Shown here: one piece after another, positions 1 to 12,432 of the stretch
Numbering within the stretch: position 1 is the first letter of the stretch
Layout: each line of letters opens with the position of its first letter
From: Symbiodinium kawagutii
Lineage: Eukaryota > Sar > Dinophyceae > Suessiales > Symbiodiniaceae
Direction of reading: 5' to 3'
Assembly: GCA_009767595.1 (NCBI GenBank)
Contig: VSDK01018633.1
Coordinates: forward strand, 62,001-126,000
DNA length: 64,000 nucleotides
Notes under the pieces: model-generated
What the model saw: only the letters and a program-made list of their open reading frames with translations
What the model was told of the DNA's origin: nothing
Databases searched by the model: none
Position numbers and translations under genes: made by a program

Positions 1-980
1 TGATAAGCCTTTGGGACTGATTGGGGCAGCCATAGGCTCTAGATAGTTAATGCTCAATTAATGAGTGTTGTTTGGTGGTTAATCAATGATTGCTATACAA
101 TGGTTGGTTGATGATTGATGAGGGTCTGTTGATGGTTGGGCTAGGATTGCTGTTCTGTTGAGTATGGCTATCAGAGATAGCTCAGCAGGTAAGCCGACAG
201 TAAAAGCAGTCAGAGTCTCATGGTTGCGCATTTTGGTGTTTGGGCTCACGTTTGACCTATACCACATCAAGATAGTCACAGATATCTATAAATGTATGAA
301 TAATACATGCAATTATGTGCATGAATATTTACAGAAATAATGACAGTATTACCAGATTATATATAAACATGCGCCACAAAGCACACACGATTATCTTACG
401 CATGTGTTGTTCACAAATCCAAGTACAAATGATTACCTCAGGCGGAATACACACATGGCTCATGGTGTCCAAGGCGGCTGATGAACCTGACACCGCGCTA
501 AGTGCAGTGGAACTGCTGTCTGAGTCTGAGTGGGGAAAGGATTACTGTAATCCACTGATCCAGGGGATGACCCCCCCAAAAAAAATCGGAAATAGTTCAT
601 CTAAAGAAATCTAAAGCCCCTATAGTCCACCATAACCACGCCACAACCACTTGAAATCGTCCACGGGATACTCTCTAGCACAACCCCAGGGAAAGGACCT
701 CGTAGAACTAACTTTCAATCGTCGGGAATCATTTTGATCCACTAAAGGCACCCTCAAAAAGTGAACCAATTTGTTTCATTTTTACCAGAAACATGCTTAT
801 ACTACCAGATAGATCAGTCATTAAAATTTTGAAGAATGAATAGATCGTCAATTGCCCTATGATTCAGTTTCACCATGTATTAGCTTTGATTCCAGGTACT
901 GATTAAAACCCAAAGTGATTACGCCAAAATTATACGATAAAACCTTGATCACCACATACTTTGCAAGTTTTGGCCTTGTC
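1..980. other. No gene recognised; AT-leaning intergenic sequence
   Basis: Only short chance frames are visible. The left part carries degenerate TTGATGATTGATG words of the same kind that recur through the window. No repeat boundaries or RNA gene were recognised. Confidence 0.5.
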
Positions 981-2690
981 ACGAAGGAGGGAGAACAACA
1001 AGTACACCGGTCATGGCAGCATCTGGCGGTGACTGCTGTTGAAAAAAACAGTTTGACCCTCCCACGTAGCGATTGGATGACCATTTTCTGCACTTAAGGG
1101 GGCCCCTTCTGGCAGGGTCCGGCTCTGGGAAGGTAGAACATGCCAATTGATACCCTCTGAGTTTTATCTTCGGCCGCTGTGTTGTTGCTCCCACGTGCCT
1201 TGCCGGTATGATAACTTCATCATTTGGTATTGAATAAGGCATGGCTTGGACAGTTTGATGACTGCCACCAAAAAAGCAACATGGACAGTCCCGGTCCACC
1301 AATTTCCATCACATGCCCGCAACGACCGACCAAAAACACGATCAAACCATGCGTAGTGGGAGTTTCATATATACATGTTAAAAATGGGTGATCTTGCTCT
1401 ATCGTCTTGATGGTAAATCACCACCTATTGAGTTGGCAAAAGGACACGTCGTTTAACATCTCGTCTTCAGATTCCCATGGCACCTCTTCCATGAAGGAGA
1501 GGTCGGCGCGCAACGCCTGGAACGGAACCCATGGGATTAACCCAGCCGTTTCTGCAACTTGTCCGGGAGTTTAACCTGGTAAAAATATGTGCTGAATCAA
1601 ACAAATTGGTCCCCCAAGACGTGCCGTTCTGGTTTGATATCCGTTATCGCAATGTCCGTTAGGATGTGGTGATTCATGGTGAATTCGCCGGGCAAATGAT
1701 GGGTATCCACGCTTTACGGTGCTGAACCATGACGATTAGTTAAACAATCGATGGTTCAAATTGATCTGGTCAACATTGGGTTGGCGGCTGACAACTTCCA
1801 ATCGTTCCGAGCAAATTTACCCTGGTGCACCGTGCGTTCCGACCAATGCCATGCGGAACGTTTGGTTTCCCGTAGAGATGGAAATGTTGATTGGGCCCAA
1901 TCCCTTTCAACTTGACAAGGCCCTGGTTGCGGATCAAAACAATGTGCAATGAGGATGGACAAGCGTTTTTGCATGTTGGGTTCCCGGTTCGTGTTCCGAT
2001 CCTCAATCAACACAATGCATGTTCATTCATTCCAATTACCAAGACAAGTGGCCAGATCAAAACCGTCCTTTTTCCGGGAAACATCAAGTCTGACATACGC
2101 CTCTCACGAAACATGGCTGCCAAACATCAAAAAAATGTTTGAAGGGGATGCGTTGGGGCGCGCCTGTCCTTATATACGCCCACAACTGTTGGCTGGTGCT
2201 TCGGAGTCTTGGTTCGAAAAAATTGGCACCTGTGAACAGGCAAAACTGATCATGGCTTTCTGGGCAGCGTGCTTCACCAATCCTTGTTTCGTCCGAAGGT
2301 TTCCCCAAGCCAATGGCTAGAGGCAAATTTTTAAAATCTTGGCGGCTAAGGCAAAAAACCTCGACCATGGCCCATGGATGCCACGGCTGATTGTTGCAAC
2401 GAGCAGGCGAGACGTGTCCCGGGGTCCCTTTGCCAAAGCAATTCCCGTGGCCTGCGGCGCGCAATCGATGGCCCAGCCTGAGACACCGCTGGGCAATGGC
2501 CATGTCCCCCAACCATCAAGCCACCGAGCGCTGCTTCGCCAGGCAACTCACACAGGCTTTGGCCGCGCAGCTGCCACGCACAGCATGAACCACAACAGGT
2601 GTGAAGCACGCACAGCAAAGCCCCGGAACATTGGATTCGATTCTTTGGCTTTGCATGCGACATTGACGCAATAAAATAAGTGGTTGAGTG
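981..2690. other. GC-richer stretch with overlapping open frames, unassigned
   Basis: This stretch largely lacks the ATGATGGTT background and has frames of 100-140 codons open on both strands, for example minus 2084-2512 and plus 1949-2320. None shows a recognisable domain or a convincing exon edge. It may be an old coding or transposon remnant, or simply a different sequence class. No function is proposed. Confidence 0.3.
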
Positions 2691-3068
2691 ACTGAATGCC
2701 TCTGCAAGAACCTGTTAACACCGAATTTAAAGTCCTCAGCTACTGCCTGTCCTTCTCTGCATCATGGTTCTTGTTGAAACTCCAATTGGCATTTTGATTC
2801 ACATCATAGTCATAAGCGCCAGTAAATTCAGATCCTGCCCATGAAACAATCACCATCACAGCCAAGTTGCGGTTCTCATCCAACAGCTCTGAGGGGTCCC
2901 TCACCAGTGGATCAACTGTGCCGTGGCACTTCCCAATGTGTTTCAGCCCAGTGAGTCAAGCATTGAAAATCACAGCACCAAAAATCGGAAGCCAATTCAG
3001 TGGCTTGGTGGATGCACCAAGACATAGTTGGATACTTCGTTGCAGTCATCAACTGTTGATTCACTTGG

Positions 3069-3141
3069 TTGGGAAAATCTGCAGGAAAACCTTGTTTTAA
3101 AAACCGATTGTAAAGGTTTCCTGTACTGCAGATTTTCCCAC
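3069..3141. repeat. Short inverted repeat (possible small MITE)
   Basis: The left arm TGGGAAAATCTGCAGGAAA is matched by the reverse complement in the right arm (TTTCCTGTACTGCAGATTTT), with a 4-base interruption and a short AT-rich loop between. This is visible directly; its class is unknown. Confidence 0.5.
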
Positions 3142-3880
3142 TATAGCTGGGGCCAGTGGCATGAATACAGAAGAAATATCACCACCATCAATGATCACAG
3201 CAATTTTGGCAACAAAATACATGACCAATAAAAGTCATGATCAGTTCTGAGGTCTGATATTTCAAACGATTTGGACAGGAAGACACGAGATGAAAGGGAA
3301 GTAATACAACAAATCAGCAACTGACTGCAATCTAAATAGAAGTGGCTTGTGATCAGATCTGATCGTCGTTCTGATCCGTAGTTCATGGACTCCCCGAGCC
3401 CACGACTCCCCGGCTCCCCATGATACAGTATTTTTCAGGATCGTAAGTGGACCGACCACTTCCGGGTGGCTTGTACTGGACGTTTGATGAGGAGCTTCTT
3501 CCACCTAAGCCGCGTTGCCATACTCTCCCACGCCGATTCCCGCGAATAAACCCTTGACTGAGGAAAGTCGATCTGACAAGCTGATTTCCCTTCACATGTC
3601 TTCAGTGTGTTGATCAACTGCAAAATGGGGATAAAATCTGATGCTTAGATGGTCAGGGCCGAGTTTTTGGGAGATAGATCGGAGCCGTCCAAACTTCGAT
3701 CAGCTACAAGGTCCCCATGCCAGGATCAGAACCATAGGTCACCGCGTCCGATCTTCTGGAAGTCTTGTTGGCTACTCATGCCCTGATATGCCCTGAAGTG
3801 GCACCTGATAGGCGTTGCCTTCCTTGAAGCCCACCGAACACCATGGTTACAACTAGGTACTGAGGCTACCCACGAACCAT

Positions 3881-4022
3881 ATAAGGTGCATCCAAACGTT
3901 ATAAGTTGGCTGATGAGCCATTTAACTACGGTTATATTTTCCAATATTTTCCATAACTATAGTAGTTACCCTACTTAACCCTAGTTATGAACCAATCTAG
4001 CTTGCTAGGGGGCCCCTCCTGG
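3881..4022. mobile_element. Possible degenerate family E element
   Basis: The internal words GCCATTTAACTACGGTTATA resemble the copy at 42063-42173, and the right end CTAGGGGGCCCCTCC resembles its terminus. The left terminus is not clear, so the limits are approximate. Confidence 0.3.
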
Positions 4023-4729
4023 TACTTCCAACTGGCTTGGAAACCCAACCATGGTGGCATACCTGGCAGAGCCACCAATCACCATGGTTCAGGACGTAGC
4101 ATGGCGGAGCATGGCGGAGCATGGCGGAGCTTGGTTGCGCCGACGACACCTCCCATCAACGCGAGGGTGCGCCCAGTGACAGTTGAGCTTGGAGGCTTCC
4201 AAGAGCAAGGCTCGATCCGCTTGCAGCCTGAAGCGTGCTGATGAGTGCAGCATGATGGCTACTATGCTGGATGAGCGCAACATGAAAAGCTTCATGATCC
4301 TTACAATGATGGTCGATAATGATTACAACTGTAGTTTATGATAGATGATTCATGATGGTCAATGATGGTCAATGATGGTATATGATAATTAGATTATGAT
4401 AGACGGTTTTGATCTTAGAATAATGATGACTGTGATCAATGATGAATGAGGGCGATGCATCACGCTTTAGATACTAGCGCGTCTTTACTAGAGATGGTTC
4501 CGGGACATTGTGAATCATTCCACTGAAACTACAGTGATTGAACGTAATGATTACTGTAATAACTAATCAATAGCTATTAATAGCTGCCATCTTCTAAAAC
4601 AAAATTAAAAAGGATCTATTGTAATCAAATTGTCATATACTATCACTGACCATCATGAATCATACATTTAATAGTGTAAGTGCATCCGTAGATTTCATAG
4701 CTATTGAATCAATCTTGTTGCCACTAACC

Positions 4730-4852
4730 AGCTGGTGGTCTTGAAAATAGCTAGGGGTACCCCAAATCATCTCTCAATATAGTCATTCATAGTGATAAAC
4801 CATCCATTTGTTGAGGGTTCCCTATCTAAAGAAACCACCATAGTGAATACAT
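4730..4852. mobile_element. Family A MITE-like element, degenerate copy
   Basis: The left arm TGGTGGTCTTGAAAATAGC followed by GGGGTACCCC and the right arm GAAACCACCATAG match family A with several substitutions. Confidence 0.6.
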
Positions 4853-5344
4853 CCCCTATAACTGTTGCTGAACTTATCCCCTATCAGGGAAATCATCCCC
4901 CATTAAATACCATTCAGAACTCCCCCATTCCTTAGTTGGCTATATCCCCTATGAATCATAGTTGCTTACTACCCCGTATTAATCATTACATATCATTACA
5001 ATCAACTATGTAAATGATATCATTATTGATATTGTAAACCCTTTAGAAACCACCACACATTAGCTGTTTAATCACTATTGTTAGTTATTATCCCCTAATA
5101 TCAACCATTGTAGTCCTTGATCAAACCATATAGCACCTAATTACATATATTCTCACCCATCACCCCTATTGACCATTGTTAATTAGCTATTATTACCCCC
5201 CTGTGAGAACTATCATATCCAACCATAGACTAAAAACCATAGCGATTATCACCATAAAAAACATATATAAATCCATTATTGTTAGTTATTTGTTACTTAT
5301 TATCCCCTATTCATAAAAACCTATATAAAAACTTCCCCCCAGCT

Positions 5345-5515
5345 ATCAAGAACCCCGCAGCTATCACAACAGCGGTAGACGCTCGCGTCCCGCGCCGCTC
5401 CCATCGACACCTTGGACTGGCATAGTGCAAGGCGCGTCCGTCAATCTGCACAGCCTCCGTAGGGAGAGACCAGCAAGATCCCAAGGCAGGAGTTGTATCA
5501 AGATCCACGGATGGT
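5345..5515 (-). CDS. Candidate exon island, unassigned
   Basis: A GC-rich patch in AT-rich surroundings. The minus strand is open for about 55 codons and reads for example VQIDGRALHYASPRC. Splice sites were not resolved and no family is recognised. It may be an exon or a local composition shift. Confidence 0.2.
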
Positions 5516-6297
5516 GAGATGATGATCAATGATGGTTTATGATGGTTGATGATGGTTTATGATGTTGGAGAATGAATGAATTAAACGAGTAATCGACTAT
5601 ACACCTATCTGTGGTAGATGGTTGCTGATCATTTGCTTCATTCACCGTAATCCAGTTGTTTGTGATGGTTGATTTATTGTTAAGACTGGGGAACTATATA
5701 CCTACAACCGTCCTGGTGTAGATATCAGATTATGATGTGATCTTCAAATATTGAACTCCAGCATGATTATACATCCACGTCATCACAAAACGTGCGATAT
5801 TTCATGCTCTGAGTTGTTCACTCTTGCTTGGGCCGGTTACATCTTTCGAGAAACTCAGTGGGTGGAAATATCACCAAGGAGCGTTATGGATTCTCTAGAT
5901 GCAGGAATACCTCCATTGCCCAGCCCCCTTGCCACAGAAGAAAGATAGTTCTTGGATGGCCTTTCTAATCTTCTAATCATCATCCATTTTCAATGAAAAG
6001 ACTTGGCGAGCACCGGTTTTGGGATACTGTGAGATCTACCACCAGCTGAAATAGCCCGTAAGCATCAAACAAACGTGTCGCCACCATTAATGAACATCGT
6101 AAGCCTCTATGATTTAACATGTTTCACCTCTATGATAAAAACATTGTTGACATGTATTGGTATACGCTTCTAGCAACAACCATTCATAACTTCTATTATT
6201 AACCAGCTTAATTAGCAACTACACATTCTCAAGTATTGACCTTCTCAATTATTGACCTTCCTCAACCATTACAGAACCACAGGCTGATTGCACTCAC

Positions 6298-6354
6298 CGC
6301 CTTTTCCATGAAGTCATGGTCATCTTTGAGTCCTTCGCCAGCGAAACGCAACGC
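6298..6354 (-). CDS. DUF4116-like exon
   Basis: The minus strand reads ALRFAGEGLKDDHDFMEKA, 19 codons in phase 0, between an acceptor (GTCGCACAG) and a donor (GTGAGT). The pattern A-L-x-x-A-x-E-x-L-[KR]-D-D-x-x-F/V-x-x-x-A is that of DUF4116 repeats, which are abundant in protist proteins and have no established role. Flanking exons of the same gene were not found. It lies about 10 kb downstream of the WD40 gene on the same strand and could belong to another gene. The exon call rests on the motif together with both splice sites. Confidence 0.5.
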
Positions 6355-7447
6355 CTGTGCGACGGAGGACCATGGTGGCCTGGGAATGGTGACCATAAGA
6401 TTGGTAACGCCTAGGAATGCTGAATGCTACCGATTGTGGCTGATGGCTTATGGTCAATGATGGCAATGTGGAATGATGGTTCATCAATGGTGGCGAATGC
6501 AAAGCAAATGATCATGAATTGACGTTGGTCAGTGATGGGGGCATCAAATATCCAAGAGAAGTTCTGGAGGATTGGTGTCCCGGTTGGTAGATTTTTCCAT
6601 TGGGCTTTACTGATTCCCAACAAGCGATTCGATTGCAAAACTGCCGAAAATGGTGAGAACCTGGAGATCTGGAAGGCGGAACTCGGTGGAGAAACCCTGG
6701 TTTCACCAGCTGAATAAATACGTAACGCCCGGGTGATCCACCAGTGAGGATGTAGGCAAAGCCCAAGTTGGATGTGCTGTCATGGAAACTTCCATAAGGA
6801 TACCTCCAGCTTGTCTGGCGTGCTGTGAGTCAATACCCGATACCAGAGGCTAATCACGCCATGACCAAAGTACTCGAACTCTCTTCACCTATCTATTTCT
6901 TGGATGGTTGGATGATTCTTTCCCCATCTAAATTGGTGGTGTCAACATGATTTTGCCCAACCCTGGTCATATACATAACAACACCTGCGTCATTAAGCTT
7001 GGGCTGACAGGAATAAAAATGAAACCAAACTCCGGAGGCTGTTTGCGGGTTGTATCGATAAAGCATGATTTGTTGCATGGTTGCCTACCACTGCGGCGTC
7101 ATACCAAATAACCATAGATGATTAAGGCTTTTACCAATCAATGACCAACGGAAACAATTTACTGCAATCAAAGAGGGTGAATTACCAACGGTTGTTATGA
7201 ATTATCCTATTGTTTGTTAGATTTCTACAACGTGGGGCCCTGAATCGTCAGCTACGTTGGCTTCTAACTAGGCTAAGTACCACGTATTGTAGAGATGTAT
7301 ATCAAAGATTGCTATATACAGCATTTGAACGTATTTGTATACAAATATATTATATCTATCTATATAAAGATATAAATATATGTATATATATATATATACA
7401 TACCGTATGACTATAGTTACATGGCTTGTGAACCAACTTACATCATT

Positions 7448-7560
7448 TGGCTGTGGGTCGAAGCTTGTACCCCTGGGTCCCCTATCATTAACCATTGTAT
7501 TCCATATGAAACCGTTGGTCATTATTCCCTATGAACGTTGGTAATATCGACCCATAGCCA
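7448..7560. mobile_element. Family B MITE-like element
   Basis: The left end TTGGCTGTGGGTCGAAG and right end ATCGACCCATAGCCA are imperfect inverted repeats of family B. Internal words TACCCCTGGGTCCCC and ATTAACCATTGTATTCC match other copies. Confidence 0.75.
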
Positions 7561-7599
7561 TATAGTTGGTATATCCCCTAGTATTGTTGCTTATCATCC

Positions 7600-7675
7600 C
7601 CTATGATTAACCATTCACCAGCTAGAAATCACCATTGTTATTGGTTGGTTGACTGCTTGACCCGTAGACATCCCC
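7600..7675. mobile_element. Family B right-end fragment
   Basis: The text TTATTGGTTGGTTGACTGC followed by TTGACCCGTAG matches the right third of family B; no left end is present. It lies just right of the complete copy at 7448-7560. Confidence 0.45.
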
Positions 7676-7798
7676 GGCTCGTCCACTCGGAAACAGATTC
7701 CCTCGCCACGCTCGGTGCCTCGGCGCTCCTGCAGTGGGTGAGGAGGCGAATCGCTGTGGCAATGCTTTTTTGGCGAAGGGGCCTTAACCTATAATGGA

Positions 7799-7990
7799 TA
7801 TGGCTATAACCATAATGAATATACTGGTTGTAATGGTTGTAAAGGTTGTGATGGTTATGGTTGTAATATGTTGTAATGGTTGTAATGGTTGTAATGGTTG
7901 TAATGGTTGTAATGGTTGTAGTGGTTGTAATGGATATGTTTGTAATGGCAATGATGGTTATAGTGATTATAATGAATATAATCAATAGTG
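7799..7990. repeat. Minisatellite, 9-bp unit (TGTAATGGT)
   Basis: About ten near-perfect copies lie at 7860-7945, fading into TATAATGG variants on either side. The frames it opens (CNG repeats, TITT repeats) are spurious. Confidence 0.8.
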
Positions 7991-8533
7991 GTTGGAATGG
8001 TTATGGCTATAATGGTTATAGTGGTTGACCTTATGGTTAATCAACAAGTGGCTATAATGGTTATGGTCACTTGTCCTTAATGGTCATACGTGCCTATAAG
8101 TGCCCGGTCATGGTTAGTGGCTATCATCAACTACAAGTTGTGGTTGGTAACTATAAGTTGTTGATGATTGTTAGTAGTTGACGATGGTTATAGTTCTGAA
8201 AGTTTAAAATGGTTATACGATAGATGTATACTGCTCGGTAGATAACAACAAGGGAATTCACCATGGATACTTAGTTAAGTTATCAAAATTTGCTGATTAT
8301 CAACCACGGTTGTATATACCAAAAATGGTTGGTGGATAATCAACCTGGGGAAACTAGTGGTTGATAATCAAGTAAACTTATAGTGGTCAATGATTATCAT
8401 TATTGATATAAACACAGGTAGATCTATACGCATCTCTGCCTTCATGCACATGGAATGTCATGGAATTACAAATGATCTTTGATGATCTTTGTATACATGA
8501 TATCTGTACGTCACCAAGTTACCCTCTATATCT

Positions 8534-8570
8534 GTGGCTGTGAGTCAAGACCTGTACCCCTGGCTGTTCA
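8534..8570. mobile_element. Family B left-end fragment
   Basis: The text GTGGCTGTGAGTCAAGACC followed by TGTACCCCTGG is the family B left arm. The remainder is replaced by GC-richer sequence. Confidence 0.4.
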
Positions 8571-8730
8571 CACCCTGACTGAACAAGTCAAACTCTTCAT
8601 AGCCATCTTGGGCCAAGCCATGACCCGGAACGCCCGGGAACGCCCGGGACCTGTCAACCGATCCAAGCATTGTAGGGTGGTGAGCCCATCCAAACATGGG
8701 CCGAAGGGGTCTCATCAACCCTTTCACCGC
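8560..8730. CDS. Candidate exon island, strand unresolved
   Basis: Both strands are open and look coding. Plus reads LTEQVKLFIAILGQAMTRN and ends at a good donor (GTGAGC after 8679). Minus reads GWAHHPTMLGSVDRSRAF, which is WD40-like. The plus donor favours the plus strand, the WD40-like text the minus strand. No family assignment is made. Confidence 0.25.
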
Positions 8731-8830
8731 CATCATCACTAAACCACATGTGAAAGCTCTCGAAAACCATCTTTGATCATCAGGAATCAATGCATTCTTA
8801 ATAAACAATCTATCAAGAATATCAACCATA

Positions 8831-8850
8831 GATATATATATATATAAATA
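8831..8850. repeat. Short TA dinucleotide run
   Basis: TATATATATATA followed by AATATT; a simple repeat. Confidence 0.7.
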
Positions 8851-9844
8851 TTAAACATTCATCGACCATTCATCAATGATATATCAAGCAAATGTCAAGG
8901 TTGTCTCAACCATTTCCTTAACCATCATCAAGTGAAGCTGGGACCCCACACTGCATCACTGCCAACAGAACCTGGCACGTGGCGCAGGAATTTCCTCACC
9001 AAAATGGCTGCGGCGCACCGGTGAATAGAAAAGGTGGGGCTTGGAGATGATTTCGAGGTGATTTATAGGTGATCTACAGGTAGTTTACTGGTGAATTTTG
9101 GTGACTGCCTGGTAGTTTTCAGCTGATTTATCGATGATAAAGTGGTAGTTTGCTGGTCTTTATAACAATTCCAATCGGTCGTTTGCTAGCAGATTGCTGG
9201 CAGTTATACTGGGTTGACAAGTGCACCTCATAGTAAGAGCACCAATAAAGGCTAGGTTATGATAACAGGATGTGTACGGCCACAACATAGGATGTATTAT
9301 GAGCCAAGGGTCCCTGTACTCCCGGCTGCCGGTACATGACCCTGCACGAACTGCTGAGATGTGAACTAACATGTTTTTGGAATGGTTGGTATTGACCCCC
9401 CAACAGAGGTGGGCAAGAAGACCTATGGTGAAAATGCGGTCAGTAGCACTATCACACTTTTGTGACTTAGAAGATAACAAACCTATCAGCAATAGAACAC
9501 ATTGTGAATGATAAGAGATCATGAGCGATGTAAGATAAGCCGTCATTGCTGGGGATTGTTTTGGGATAGTCTCTTTTTAGCACTTTCACACAATCGTGAG
9601 TAATTGCTTTTCTTGACTTTTCTTGATTGTAGTTGATCACTGATAGGAACAGATTGAATTTTGCAACCAACAGTCAGCGGTATCAAAGAACAAGCCGAGA
9701 ATCGTGACTAGCAATAAGCAGGTCAACACGGTGATTGAAAAAAATGATCCTTGCAGGAACAGGTAGCACAACTAACGAACTACTGTATGTACAAGCACCC
9801 CTCGAAAACAGCCATGAAGGTTGTATTCACACTGCTCAACCATA

Positions 9845-9950
9845 GGTGTTTCTCAAAATAGGGGTACCCCAAAATTTTGGATGGTGTATTACTATAAATG
9901 GTTTGTATTGGGTGAGTTGGAGGGACCCCTAGCAATTGAGAACCCACCAC
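9845..9950. mobile_element. Family A MITE-like element
   Basis: The left arm GGTGTTTCTCAAAATAGGGG and right arm TTGAGAACCCACCAC bound a core containing TATTACTATAAATGG, typical of the family. Confidence 0.85.
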
Positions 9951-10091
9951 GTAGCCAATCCATCCCATCCCCAGCGAAGGTCCCTTGGCCACCGCACCAG
10001 TTCGGCATCTTCGCTTGGGGCCACTACTTCTGGTGAGGCAAGGGCGGGTTCCAGTGGTTGCTAAGCAGGGAATATTGGCTTCGAATTGGTT

Positions 10092-10203
10092 AACAGAGTG
10101 CTACCCCCCAAGGGCCTGCTAACTCAGGTTAGTTCACTAGGGTACCAGTTGCATAACATTTGGTTGGCTTAACCAATTTACAACCAGGGGGTACCACTCT
10201 GTA
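10092..10203. mobile_element. Inverted-repeat element (family D, single copy seen)
   Basis: The ends ACAGAGTGCTACCCCCC and GGGGGTACCACTCTGT are inverted repeats about 110 bp apart, with a second inner pair (GGGTACC). It has the size and form of the other MITE-like families but a different sequence. Confidence 0.55.
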
Positions 10204-11604
10204 ATACTGTCAATGATGGTGCATAGTGTTCCGAATAGCTGATAATGGATCATGCGTTTCCTGATTGTTGATAATGGTCCGTTGAGAATGTGCAGTAGTG
10301 GCTCATAGTAGCATTGCATTGATGATTAATAATCGTTCAGAATGATTAATATCTATCGATATTTGCAGATTGACCCATGATAAATGATTGGCGACGACTA
10401 GTGAGCAGCCATGGCGATCCGCTTGTTGGCCGAACTACACCCGCTGGTCCAAGGAGAGCATCGTCCTATGAAAAACATGTTGTCAATCCATCAACCCCAT
10501 AACAATTACCCAGTAACAACAATTAGCTGACAGTCTTGCTAATGCGCTGGTACTTAGCTGGAAATCTCTCATACTAGAGCTGGTAAAGATGCCCCAAGAC
10601 AGCTGATTCCCACGGAAGATGTTGGAAGGAGCAAAGATACACCAGGCGACCTAGTCTTTCCAATAATATCTTCCAACCCCGCAACCAACTCAGCTTCTTC
10701 TGGTCAAAGAAAACATAGACCATACCCCCCTGGCAGCCTGGACTCTACCAGAAGGGTATCCCAAAACCGGACATCCAACCCCTCTTCCCAGGTCAAGCTG
10801 TCAGTTTCCAGAAAGGTAAGTCTTGATTTACAATTCGTGGAAGCTGGCACGGGCGATGCTAACAAGCCCCCCGTGACCAGTATCCGAAACGGTCAGAGTT
10901 TGCGATGGCTTGGACAATTGGGAATGTTTCGTATTTTGAGCTAACACATAAAATAAACTCGATTAAAAAAATAGGGAACCACAGCAATATCTAAATACTT
11001 GAGCTTTCACTACCATTTGAATTGAGGTTTCGTTACTGTTTCAATTCTCGCTGACGACTCAATCATGAAAGAAAACGAAAAAACATCTCACTTCTTTTTT
11101 CATCATGTGTATCCATAGTATTGGGGACACAGGGATACATATTAATGAAAACCCGTAATTTGATGAGGTGAATCGCAAGCTATGGATCAATCATTATGTT
11201 CGTTGATGTTGTTGGTAATTCCAACTCACTACCCTCCATATGAACTGCTTTCTTTAGGGTTATCTTCAACACTCATGGCAGCAGCAGCACCAGATTGATT
11301 CCCCGAAGACTATATTTGCAAAAACACAAAAAACACGACCTTCTGACAAGCGAAATCCAGTGAAACGTGTTGAAAAACAACGGTCATTACCATTATACAT
11401 CCCTGATCATCCCTGTTGTTGTGGCTATTGTCCTGCTACTCTTGATGGCCCTTGAAGCTTCCTTCGAAACCAACCTTCATCAACTTTCCGCAAGCAGGCT
11501 CGTTCAACCTCAAGCTTCACCAACCTGAACCAACCAGGTCCTTGAGGTCCCGCACCTAGCGCCTTCCAGCTTCCTTCCACTGCTGCCAGGTGCACCTAGA
11601 GACA

Positions 11605-11660
11605 AGGTTTCTCAAGCCATAGGGAACCCCAAAAATGCTTGGTCAATTTATAAACAATGG

Positions 11661-11697
<37 letters not shown>

Positions 11698-11753
11698 ATA
11701 TATTAATATAATATAGGATGATCTTGGGGTACCCCTAATTTAAGAAACACACA
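11605..11753. mobile_element. Family A element with internal AT microsatellite
   Basis: The left arm GGTTTCTCAAGCCATAGGG and right arm GGGTACCCCTAATTTAAGAAA are family A. The core has been enlarged by an AT run of about 30 bases (11664-11695). Confidence 0.75.
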
Positions 11754-12325
11754 GATAGTGATGGTTTATAGCAACATGTATATACAACATGTGTAAACAG
11801 CAAATCCCTTGTAAAATGCAATTGCTGGTGAACCTTGACCCAACCCCTCCATTGAACGATGCGCAGTTTGGTTTCCAAGTCGATGCTGCCTGCGTGACAA
11901 GTATCTAGGTGGGGAATTGTGGTGGTTCTTAGGGGATAATAACAAACAAAAATGGTTGAGCAACTACTAGGAAACTGTAATTTCAATCTACAAGCAGTAT
12001 CCTACTGTGTCTTGAGTACCAGTGTTGGTTTACAATCACTATCAACTGCATAAATGGTAACACCAAATCAAACTATCAAATACTCAGTCATCGATCTTCG
12101 AATTCTTCTGATTTGTGCTTGCGACAACCTGTCTTTTGCAAAAGCTGATTTCGGCTGGAATTCAGGGTCAGTTCATCTCGGCTTTCAGTTGTCCCACTGG
12201 ATTGAAACTCTGGTTTCTTCGGATTCAGGCAAGTAGCAAAGTTCCGGCCAACTGCAACAACTTTAAGGGGAGTCCGTCATACTTGAAATACCCAACCGTT
12301 GAAAATTAACATGCTCGCATGCTAC

Positions 12326-12432
12326 ATGGTGGTTTCTCAAAATAGGGGTACCGCCAAATCATCCTTTTCTGACCCATTTTTAGCTATAAATCAACCATCT
12401 TTGTTTTCCCTATTCTCAGAAACCACCACATG
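12326..12432. mobile_element. Family A element, nearly intact termini
   Basis: It begins ATGGTGGTTTCTCAAAATAG and ends CTCAGAAACCACCACAT, giving long terminal inverted repeats around an AT-rich core. Confidence 0.85.

Larger units (their letters stand above)
2691..5300. other. Non-coding, repeat-bearing stretch
   Basis: It holds a small inverted repeat, a possible family E remnant, a degenerate family A copy, a threefold AGCATGGCGG repeat near 4098-4130, and long AT-rich text of TTAACCATTG-like words with many CCCCTAT tracts. I see no gene. Confidence 0.45.

Noticed and set aside
7799..7990. Regularly spaced repeat as a CRISPR array
   Set aside because: Unit is 9 bp with no unique spacers; a minisatellite. 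No cas-like gene in the window.
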